Assembly: GCF_001939115.1 (NCBI RefSeq)
Contig: NZ_MQTZ01000045.1
Location: forward strand, 117,189-162,004
Source: Leptolyngbya sp. 'hensonii'
GTDB taxonomy: Bacteria; Cyanobacteriota; Cyanobacteriia; GCF-001939115
Direction of reading: 5' to 3'
DNA: 44,816 bases
Shown here piece by piece: positions 1 to 6,046 of this stretch (position 1 is its first letter; every line of letters starts with the position of its first letter). The notes below the pieces were generated by a model, which saw nothing but the letters and a program-made list of their open reading frames with translations, was not told the origin of the DNA and made no database searches. The translations under genes and the position numbers were made by a program.

Positions 1-94
1 CGATCTGGTAGTCTCCGGCTGGGATTTCTGCTGGAAGCTGAACTTTTAGTTGGTGATCAGGGGTGACGGTAGCGGTAATTTGTAGAGTTCTCAT
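1..94 (-). CDS. Partial small protein, possibly an antitoxin (N-terminus only)
   Basis: An ATG at 94 opens a frame that stays open to the left edge, giving 31 residues that begin MRTLQITATVTPDHQL and continue with a proline-containing LPAEIPAGDYQ stretch. This N-terminus resembles short cyanobacterial proteins that often precede PIN-domain toxins, but the fragment is too short to assign. The gene continues beyond the window. Low-complexity repeat DNA lies directly upstream. The antitoxin role is inferred only from general resemblance. Confidence 0.5.
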   Translation of the reverse strand, partial: MRTLQITATVTPDHQLKVQLPAEIPAGDYQI

Positions 95-99
95 AGTTG

Positions 100-250
100 G
101 GTGGTTAAGGGGGAGGTTGGGGAGTCGAGGGAGTCGAAGGTTGCTAGGGGGTCGAGGGGGGCTAAGGAGTTGAGGGGGGCTAGTGGTCTTTGGTGTAAAT
201 CTGTCTACCTCTCCTGACTTCTGACTCCTGACTCCCCTGATTCCCTCGAT
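100..250. repeat. Low-complexity GAGTCGAGG / CTGACTCCTGA repeat tract
   Basis: The first half is purine-rich with irregular repeats of GGAGTCGAGG and GGGGGGCTA. The second half is pyrimidine-rich with repeated TCCTGACT units. The halves are partly complementary, for example GTCGAGGGA against TCCCTCGAT, so the tract could fold into a long imperfect hairpin between two minus-strand ORFs. Tracts of this kind are common intergenic repeats in filamentous cyanobacteria. No coding frame is supported. Confidence 0.55.
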
Positions 251-262
251 TTCCTCCTCCAA

Positions 263-586
263 TTATGAACTTTGGTCGATCGCATTTGCCTTAAATCGCT
301 TACCAAACTTCAAATCTGCCCATGCAGGGGTAAACGAGTCTTTAGCATCCTCATCCTGTAGGTGCTTAATCTTATCTGTATCGCCCTCAAGAGCGGCGGT
401 TCTCAGGTCACGATTACGGTAGGCATTATTTAAGGCATCTTGCCCAGAGCGAGAACTGGTCTCAAAGCATTTCTTCAAAGCGTCGTAGATCCCGGTGCGA
501 CGAGAAGATGTTTTATATTGACGTTCGGTATCCAGAAGTTTTGCCATTAGCTCTAGCTGCATCGGATCATCACAAATTTCTTCCAA
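263..586 (-). CDS. Hypothetical protein, 107 aa
   Basis: I do not recognise this protein. It is charged, soluble and mostly helical in character (many Lys, Asp, Glu and Ala), with no signal peptide, membrane segment or cysteine motif. It starts with ATG at 586 and is transcribed away from the Xre-type regulator at 636, with about 50 bases between the starts. That gap contains a palindrome at 616-634, so both genes may answer to the same regulator. Its position next to a small HTH gene and a defence cluster would fit a toxin, antitoxin or phage-response role, but nothing in the sequence proves it. Confidence 0.5.
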   Translation of the reverse strand: MEEICDDPMQLELMAKLLDTERQYKTSSRRTGIYDALKKCFETSSRSGQDALNNAYRNRDLRTAALEGDTDKIKHLQDEDAKDSFTPAWADLKFGKRFKANAIDQSS

Positions 587-615
587 AAGGACTCATTCCT
601 TTACTGGCTCATCGT

Positions 616-634
616 TTTCTGACACGATCAGAAA
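616..634. promoter_or_regulatory. Palindromic operator just before the Xre gene
   Basis: Perfect 7-bp arms TTTCTGA and TCAGAAA are separated by 5 bases and end one base before the ATG at 636. The palindrome lies in the short gap between two divergent genes. This is the usual place for autoregulation by a small Xre-type repressor. The regulator-operator pairing is inferred. Confidence 0.45.
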
Positions 635-635
635 C

Positions 636-875
636 ATGGGAAAAGCGGGAAGAGTCCTTAAAACTGTGCTGGAGACGCATGGGATAAGGCAAACCAAGCT
701 AGCTGATGTGCTGGGGGTTGGGCGATCGAACCTCTATCGTTGGGTCAATGAAGTGAGAGATCCAACGTCTGAAACGGTTGTTGGAATTGTCAAAGCCCTA
801 GAAGGAATTAACCCAGATGCCGCAGCAGAATTTAGAAGGCTCTACATGGGAGATGAATCCCAACGCGAGGATTAA
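636..875 (+). CDS. Xre-family helix-turn-helix regulator, 79 aa
   Basis: The protein is essentially one HTH_3/Xre DNA-binding domain at residues 5-60: an LKTVLETHGIRQTKLADVLG helix pair followed by the recognition helix GRSNLYRWVNEVRDPTSE. A short acidic tail follows (GDESQRED). Proteins of this type are small repressors or antitoxins. A perfect palindrome abuts its start codon, and the gene is divergent from the 107-aa ORF at 263-586, suggesting control of both. Its stop codon at 873-875 directly abuts the stop of the convergent HNH gene, with no intergenic base. Confidence 0.75.
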   Translation: MGKAGRVLKTVLETHGIRQTKLADVLGVGRSNLYRWVNEVRDPTSETVVGIVKALEGINPDAAAEFRRLYMGDESQRED

Positions 876-1844
876 TCAAGCTATTTTCCAGTAATCCCGA
901 TGCCATGCAAGAGCTTCTTGCCGTGGATTGTATTGCTCTTGCGTCGGTAAAAGTAGCCTTTCTCTATCGAATGCCCTCGTCGGGCGGGTTTCAATTGGAG
1001 CTTCTTCATGGAAGCGATCGTGAGGAACAAGAATCCTATAGTCGTCATCGATGCCAAACCAGCCGTGATCGAATGCCCAATGATGGTTCTTGCATAGGGC
1101 TAAACCATTGTCGAAGCGATCGTCTCGAAATTCCGAGAAAGGTTTGATATGTGCCCCATCAACAATATTTTGGCTATCCTGGCTGATGATTTTCAATTTG
1201 CAGAACGCACAGCGATAGTCATAAAGCGATACAACAATCTTGCGGAAAGCGGCATCTCTGACGATCGTTTTCTCTTCGTCCGCTAACTCTTCAACTCGGT
1301 AAACGGCTCCACCTTTCTCAAATAAGCGTAGTTGAATATCTTGGAACGCATCAACATTGAGTAGTTTACCAACTTCATCATCTTTCCCTTGAAACCACTT
1401 TTGAACCAGGATTGTGATTAAACTGGCTCTTGATAAAGGATCTAGCAGTAGTTCAAACAATGAATCATCAATATAGGCATACTTGATTGCATTTCTGAGT
1501 GCTTCCAGGCTTCTGGGTCTGTTTCTAGAAGCGATCGCAGCTTCGTAACCGGGATTAGGCAAAAGATGCCAGAATTTATCACTTGTTAGATGAAAAAATG
1601 GTAAAGCAATATCTGAACGATGATTTTCTGAACCGAGATAACCCCAGTATTTAAGAAATGTAGAGATGAGTTCTGGGGTTAAATAAATTTGATTTTGCTT
1701 TATCTTATTGTGTGCAATCAATTCGATAATAGATAGAATCACAATGGGTTTGTGAGGCGCAATACCATGAGCGCGATCGACTCTTAACTGTGTAAATAGC
1801 TTGGAATAGTAACTGAGTTGCTCTATCTGCTGACTGTCTGCCAT
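876..1844 (-). CDS. HNH endonuclease with probable phosphorothioate-DNA (sulfur) binding N-terminal domain
   Basis: The 322-aa protein has two parts. Residues 10-150 (YYSKLFTQL, HGIAPHKPIVILSIIELI, YLTPELISTFLKYW, ALPFFHL) resemble the N-terminal domain of enzymes annotated as phosphorothioated-DNA-binding restriction endonucleases. Residues 205-265 form an HNH nuclease: CAFC, DGAHIKPF, NGLALCKNHHWAFD, with two cysteines of CxxC type and the His-Asn-His triad visible. The gene is last in the minus-strand dnd-related run, 5 bases after phosphorothioation-associated protein 4. Enzymes of this type cut sulfur-modified DNA, which would conflict with a resident modification system, so its role here is uncertain. 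The family assignment is from recognition, not a search. Confidence 0.7.
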   Translation of the reverse strand: MADSQQIEQLSYYSKLFTQLRVDRAHGIAPHKPIVILSIIELIAHNKIKQNQIYLTPELISTFLKYWGYLGSENHRSDIALPFFHLTSDKFWHLLPNPGYEAAIASRNRPRSLEALRNAIKYAYIDDSLFELLLDPLSRASLITILVQKWFQGKDDEVGKLLNVDAFQDIQLRLFEKGGAVYRVEELADEEKTIVRDAAFRKIVVSLYDYRCAFCKLKIISQDSQNIVDGAHIKPFSEFRDDRFDNGLALCKNHHWAFDHGWFGIDDDYRILVPHDRFHEEAPIETRPTRAFDRERLLLPTQEQYNPRQEALAWHRDYWKIA

Positions 1845-1849
1845 AGCCT

Positions 1850-2308
1850 TTACAGAAATCTAGATAAGTCAAACTCTTCTACGCCTAAATTTTCTTTTTC
1901 TCGTTCAGCTTTCAACATTAGTAGAATTTGTTCAGAGTAATCGACAACTCCCTGTAACTCCGTTTGCAGAATTTCCAGACCGCCATTTACAAATTCTTGA
2001 AAGATTTGAACGCGGATAGCATCACATTCTTCAGTTGGTAGTAAAACTCGTAAATCTTCCTCTGAGATCGCTGCGCCTAAACTGATCAACGCTCCCGTTT
2101 GCCGGAACTGGTCTTGTGGAACTGGATCAGGATCTTTTCTAGAAAATTTTCCAAGGGGCGATCGTTTAGATCTGCTGATTCCTAACATTCCCGCAAATGC
2201 TAAAACGTCAGCATAAGTTTGGAAAGGACCAGTCCCATCTTCTGCGTCTCTCAACGCTTTGACCAGTTCTGCTTTATCTTCAGAAATTTGAACCCTAGCT
2301 AAAGCCAT
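1850..2308 (-). CDS. DNA phosphorothioation-associated protein 4
   Basis: The 152-aa soluble protein starts MALARVQISEDKAELVKAL and contains GPFQTYADVLAFAGMLG followed by SPLGKFSRKDPDPVPQDQF. I recognise this pattern as the Dnd-associated family named DNA phosphorothioation-associated protein 4. Members occur beside dnd genes and have no established biochemical activity. The stop lies 5 bases before the HNH endonuclease start, so the two are probably co-transcribed. No good Shine-Dalgarno is seen before the ATG at 2308. It is not DndE, whose N-terminus and length differ. Confidence 0.75.
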   Translation of the reverse strand: MALARVQISEDKAELVKALRDAEDGTGPFQTYADVLAFAGMLGISRSKRSPLGKFSRKDPDPVPQDQFRQTGALISLGAAISEEDLRVLLPTEECDAIRVQIFQEFVNGGLEILQTELQGVVDYSEQILLMLKAEREKENLGVEEFDLSRFL

Positions 2309-2385
2309 ATGTACCGAAACTAATATGATTTAAGATTGTACTTTTGCAGATTCAACGTCAAAAATGAAAAGCGCAGGACATTCCA

Positions 2386-2676
2386 TCAACAATCCTCTGG
2401 TTCAGGCGCTATCTCAAAATCAGAGAAGCATAATTCCTCAGAATTTACAGCACCACTATTAACATTAGCAATTAAGCGGAATCCGACAGTAGGTCGAAAA
2501 TCGGAGCCTCCCTTTTCGCGAATTAATGATACTGGCAATCGCACAACTTTGTCAGGGTTCCAACCAGAAATAATGACATCTACAACTTCCTCACCAGATT
2601 CTTGAGCAAGAGCAACAATTCGCACAATGTTTCTGTAAAGCTTTTTATGGCTTGGAATAGTATCATTCAATTTCAT
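2386..2676 (-). CDS. Hypothetical protein, 96 aa, downstream of a truncated PIN gene
   Basis: I do not recognise this protein. It has a mixed helix/strand pattern, an EEVVDVIISGWNPDKVVRLPVSLI segment and an acidic C-terminus, with no membrane or metal motif. Its first ATG (2676) lies inside the last codons of the PIN remnant at 2663-2740 in another frame, so the ORF may be translated by coupling to that remnant or may have been brought next to it by recombination. The true start could be further in. It lies 77 bases before phosphorothioation-associated protein 4 and may be part of the same operon. Confidence 0.45.
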   Translation of the reverse strand: MKLNDTIPSHKKLYRNIVRIVALAQESGEEVVDVIISGWNPDKVVRLPVSLIREKGGSDFRPTVGFRLIANVNSGAVNSEELCFSDFEIAPEPEDC

Positions 2677-2740
2677 TGGACGACTCGTAAGCCTTAATAT
2701 AAACGTTGGTATCTAAGAAGATTGGGCTTGGCAACTCCAT
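2663..2740 (-). pseudogene. N-terminal remnant of a PIN-domain (VapC-like) toxin gene
   Basis: An ATG 9 bases after the antitoxin stop opens a 25-codon frame, MELPSPIFLDTNVYIKAYE and six further residues, then TGA. FLDTNVYI is the first PIN motif, with the catalytic Asp. The start position is exactly where the toxin partner of the antitoxin at 2750 should begin. The other PIN acidic residues are missing, so no active nuclease is possible. The gene appears to have been cut after codon 25 and joined to unrelated sequence. Confidence 0.7.
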
Positions 2741-2749
2741 TGTGCAACA

Positions 2750-3070
2750 CTAACCCCCAATTGAGCCTTGGCTCCGTTCTTCCGCTATCTCCTGCTTAAT
2801 CTGCTGCACCAGTTCGACAATCTTTTCTCGCGAATCGTAGCCTGCTACTTCAAATGACTGTTGCAAGCTAGTTTGTAATTGATTTAATGGCATCAGCGAT
2901 CGATTTGTATATTGCCAAGCACTAACTAAAGCATTAAGCATTTTGATATTCAGCAATACGCCCTTTGTTTCATCATCTTCAGTTAGCAGAATGGGTGCTT
3001 CTTCTGCTGTCGCTTGCCTCAATAATTCTGACAAGTGATTGTTTGCCTCAGAAATCCTAACCTTTCTCAT
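2750..3070 (-). CDS. Phd/YefM-type antitoxin
   Basis: The protein starts MRKVRISEANNHLSELLRQA, the Phd/YefM fold N-terminus that binds DNA. A middle region (APILLTEDDETKGVLLNI) completes the domain, and a longer helical tail would wrap a toxin. I chose the ATG at 3070 because GGAG lies six bases upstream. The ATG at 3076 would sit directly on that ribosome site. The expected PIN toxin follows 9 bases later but is cut after 25 codons, leaving this antitoxin without a functional partner. It may persist as a repressor or an orphan antitoxin. Confidence 0.75.
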   Translation of the reverse strand: MRKVRISEANNHLSELLRQATAEEAPILLTEDDETKGVLLNIKMLNALVSAWQYTNRSLMPLNQLQTSLQQSFEVAGYDSREKIVELVQQIKQEIAEERSQGSIGG

Positions 3071-3118
3071 TTCCATCTCCTTACAACTCTAGTATTAACC
3101 ATTTATTAGAGTCTAACT

Positions 3119-3544
3119 TTAAGGTTTACTTTCGGGCATGATGACTGGAATCGTCTGATTTGTATTCCTCCGATAAATTGTGAAATCCCTATCCAATGTC
3201 AAAACAGCACTTTCGGAAAACTGTTCACTCATTCTGACCAAACAAGCATCTGCTAGCGACATTGGCACTGATTGATAACGAATTAACAGTTCTCCAACTC
3301 GATTAATTTCTGCCTCCAAATCAAATGAGATTTTGAGGTGCCTTGCCTTCACCATCCCCACTACAGCATTTTTGCCGTTTGTCACTCGACCTAAAAGGAA
3401 GCAGGCTTCAGAAATTACCGATTCACAGGTTAGAAACGGGGGTGGAAGTGTAGCAACTGTTGTAGTTGCCCAAGAATGATACTGGTCACGTTTATCAATC
3501 AATGCAACCAGTGGTCCCGTATCTAGCAATACCTGTCTCCTCAT
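3119..3544 (-). CDS. vapC: VapC-like PIN-domain toxin
   Basis: From the ATG at 3544 the 141-aa product starts MRRQVLLDTGPLVALIDKRD, with the first PIN aspartate in LLDTGPLVA. The SEACFLL segment supplies the middle acidic residue, and MSLADACLVRMSE plus VLTLDRDF supply the last acidic residues. PIN toxins are Mg-dependent ribonucleases that cut tRNA or other RNA. A longer frame reaches 3607, but its extra residues overlap the antitoxin and lack PIN character. The start codon overlaps the antitoxin stop by one base, which indicates translational coupling. All expected catalytic acids appear present, so the toxin is probably active. Confidence 0.8.
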   Translation of the reverse strand: MRRQVLLDTGPLVALIDKRDQYHSWATTTVATLPPPFLTCESVISEACFLLGRVTNGKNAVVGMVKARHLKISFDLEAEINRVGELLIRYQSVPMSLADACLVRMSEQFSESAVLTLDRDFTIYRRNTNQTIPVIMPESKP

Positions 3545-3777
3545 TACTTGCCATATCCCTCCATATATTTCGGATTTGTCGAGAGATCTCCTGGACCTTC
3601 TACACATCCAATAAATTCACGAGCGGCATCTAGAAAGGAGACTTCAGTTTTTTCGGAAGAGCTTATTTCTTCGCGCTCTGCTTCCTTTTGCATCAACTCT
3701 ACAAAATCAAGCACCTTCTGCTGCTTATTGGTTGGTAAAGTCCTTAGCTTCTCTAAAACCGTTTGCTCAATGCTCAT
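3544..3777 (-). CDS. Antitoxin of the VapBC-type pair (DUF2281-like)
   Basis: The 77-aa protein has an N-terminal helix pair (LEKLRTLPTNKQQKVLDFVELM) of the kind seen in short cyanobacterial VapB-like antitoxins, an acidic linker, and a C-terminal motif FIGCVEGPGDLSTNPKYMEGYGK that usually contacts the PIN toxin. Its start overlaps the end of dndD by 11 bases, and its stop overlaps the vapC start. The pair is therefore embedded in the dnd transcript. A toxin-antitoxin module in this position would penalise loss of the defence cluster. That function is inferred from layout. Confidence 0.75.
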   Translation of the reverse strand: MSIEQTVLEKLRTLPTNKQQKVLDFVELMQKEAEREEISSSEKTEVSFLDAAREFIGCVEGPGDLSTNPKYMEGYGK

Positions 3778-5842
3778 GGCTCACCTCCAAAATCTCAGTA
3801 TATTCAAACTCATTCGGGCTTTGCCTGACCAGGGGATAGACCTGCCCATACCACTTGATCAATGCCTCTTCACAATCCGGCTTCGGTGAATTAAACGTCA
3901 ACACATACTCCCTACCAATCCGGGGCTGCATTTCTTGCTCCACTTCCCCTCGCCACTGGGTCTGGGATGCCATCACCACCAACTGATTCGCTAGCAGCGG
4001 AACCAACCTTGCCACCTGCCGCCGGTAAATTTCATCCAGGTTGCCAAACGGCGAATCCATCACCACTGGGAAGGTGCTGCTATCCGGTCCCATTACCAGG
4101 CCTGCCTTACTCCACTGGCGCACCCGCTCAATCACACTGCCAATAAACGACAGGCTGAGGATTTGATTTTCTCCAGTTGAGGCACCTACCAGTACATCTT
4201 GCTTGCCTGCGACTTCGACCAGGCTCAGCTCATAGCGATCGCTCAATCGTGGCAAATATGCCTTAAATGAAATCTGCCCATACAACTCTTCAATCTGCTG
4301 CTCCAACTGCTTACGGAAAACCTCATCCCGGTTTTCTTTCACCTGCTTGAGACGATCGATCGCCTCCTGAGCCGCCTCAATTCGCTTCACAGCCAGCTTC
4401 TGTCGCTTCTCGTTAGAACGGCTTTCCTTCAGTTGCTTGCCTAATCGCCCTGCTTGCAGCTCCAGGTTTGCAATCTTCTCCTGGTTGGCTCCTTTTTCAG
4501 TCGTTAGGCGATCGATCGCCCTATCCACCTCATCGAGCCGGTTCTGAAGTTCCCGAATGTCTTCCCTGGGGCTATGGCGTAATTGATCGCGGATGTCCTC
4601 TAAATCATCCTGGATCCGCTCTAGGGTTCCTTTGTTGTGGTTGATGCTTGCCTGCTCCCGGTCAACTTCCTGCCAGAAGTCATCAATCTGGCTCTCCAGT
4701 TCATTGACCCGCGCCTCAATTCGGTAGGTGGCTGACTCCACCTCTGAAAGACCCGATCGCTCTAACCAGGATTTAACCGAAGTACAGGCAGTAGATCCCT
4801 CATGCAACTCTGTCCCACAGATGCACTTTTGGCGATCGAGCAAATCCTGGACAAACTTCTGCTTAATGTCCGCAGGCAGTTCCCCCCGTTCCTCCCGCTC
4901 TCGAATCAGCGATCGAAATTCTGTGGCAATCTTCGGCAGAAAAACAATATAGCCTCGATTCGAAATTGCCCGTTTGAGCGTTTTCTTGCTCTGCTGAATC
5001 TTTTCGCGGATTTCCCGCTCCTGCTCCTCCAGAGTATTGAGTTGCATTTGCAACCCTTCGACTTCCGTCAACTCCAGTTGCTTCTGCCGAAGCTGCTGTC
5101 GTCGCGTGGACTGGTGCTCCAACTCCTGGTCAATTTCAAGCTGGCGATCCTGGAGCTGCTCAGCTTCCTGCTCTAGTTTACGCTTCTGGGCTAACAGGCT
5201 CTGGGTCTCCGCATCCCCGATCCCTTCCAACTCTTCCTCTAGCGTTTTACGCGCTGTCGTCAGGTGCTTGATCGCCCGATCCAAGACCTCAACCCCTAGC
5301 AATTTCTTCGTCGCCTCGGCAATTTCTGAACGATTGTCAGTGCGGGTAATATTCTCAATCCGCTCTCCGTCAAAGAAAAAGTACTGATGCAGGCTCTTCG
5401 GCAAGATGCGGGTAATTACATCCTCAGGCATCTGAGAGGATGGCAAGAAAGTCCAACGACCATCGTCCCCCACGAATTGCATCATCAGTTCGCTCTTCGC
5501 CTGCTCGACCGAGCCATCCTTCTTCCGGTAAGCACGGCACTCTCGCTTCACCCGATACTGCTTGCCGTCATGTTCAAAGGACACCTCGACCCAGCAGGGA
5601 ACGGGCTTGTCAACTTTTGCCTCGGCGATCGCCCTCCGATTCACTAACTGCTCAGGAGACGCGAGCGCCGCCGTAAATTTCTCGTAGAGTGCCCAGGTGA
5701 AAGCATTCAGCAGAGCTGTCTTCCCCGAACCATTGTTACCATGAATCACCGTAATATTGCGCTCGTCCGATTTAGCAAGCGTGAGGCTGTGTTCACCGTA
5801 AAAGGGTCGAAAATTGCAAAGCTTGAGCGCAAGGAGCTTCAT
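3767..5842 (-). CDS. dndD: DNA sulfur modification protein DndD (SMC/Rad50-like ATPase)
   Basis: The 691-aa protein has an N-terminal ATPase half with Walker A GNNGSGKTALLN (about residues 35-46), a long charged coiled-coil region (about 190-500) interrupted by a CICGTELHEGSTAC zinc-hook-like cysteine cluster, and a C-terminal half with STGENQILSLSFIGS (signature-like) and VMDSPFGNLDE (Walker B). The order and length match DndD, the ATPase of the phosphorothioation complex that helps swap a non-bridging phosphate oxygen for sulfur. Its start overlaps the stop of the 57-aa gene. DndC, the sulfur-transfer partner, is not in the window. Confidence 0.88.
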   Translation of the reverse strand: MKLLALKLCNFRPFYGEHSLTLAKSDERNITVIHGNNGSGKTALLNAFTWALYEKFTAALASPEQLVNRRAIAEAKVDKPVPCWVEVSFEHDGKQYRVKRECRAYRKKDGSVEQAKSELMMQFVGDDGRWTFLPSSQMPEDVITRILPKSLHQYFFFDGERIENITRTDNRSEIAEATKKLLGVEVLDRAIKHLTTARKTLEEELEGIGDAETQSLLAQKRKLEQEAEQLQDRQLEIDQELEHQSTRRQQLRQKQLELTEVEGLQMQLNTLEEQEREIREKIQQSKKTLKRAISNRGYIVFLPKIATEFRSLIREREERGELPADIKQKFVQDLLDRQKCICGTELHEGSTACTSVKSWLERSGLSEVESATYRIEARVNELESQIDDFWQEVDREQASINHNKGTLERIQDDLEDIRDQLRHSPREDIRELQNRLDEVDRAIDRLTTEKGANQEKIANLELQAGRLGKQLKESRSNEKRQKLAVKRIEAAQEAIDRLKQVKENRDEVFRKQLEQQIEELYGQISFKAYLPRLSDRYELSLVEVAGKQDVLVGASTGENQILSLSFIGSVIERVRQWSKAGLVMGPDSSTFPVVMDSPFGNLDEIYRRQVARLVPLLANQLVVMASQTQWRGEVEQEMQPRIGREYVLTFNSPKPDCEEALIKWYGQVYPLVRQSPNEFEYTEILEVSHEH

Positions 5843-6012
5843 TGGATGGCTTCCTTGATGATTTTCAAGATTTCATCATTAATTGGACTGCGCTCATTTT
5901 TATCTAGCCGATCTTTCTCAATTTCTAAGACTCGCTGGATGATTTGACGGACCTCAGGCGAAGCACTATTAATGGGTTCATGCACAGCATCACTGCTAAT
6001 TTTCTTCACCAT
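5839..6012 (-). CDS. Small conserved protein between the Dnd restriction enzyme and dndD, 57 aa
   Basis: An ATG at 6012 opens a 57-codon frame starting MVKKISSDAVHEPINSASPE, followed by an amphipathic helix rich in Arg, Glu and Ile. Its TGA overlaps the dndD ATG (ATGA), a strong sign of real, coupled translation. The start lies 34 bases after the restriction enzyme stop. I cannot name a family. It could be a small subunit or adaptor linking DndD to the restriction enzyme. No domain or motif proves that. Confidence 0.65.
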   Translation of the reverse strand: MVKKISSDAVHEPINSASPEVRQIIQRVLEIEKDRLDKNERSPINDEILKIIKEAIQ

Positions 6013-6046
6013 ACCGCTTCTTCCAGCCAGAGATTAACCAATTATT

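Noticed and set aside
1850-2308. Possible DndE
   Set aside because: Length and motifs differ from DndE. The pattern fits phosphorothioation-associated protein 4.
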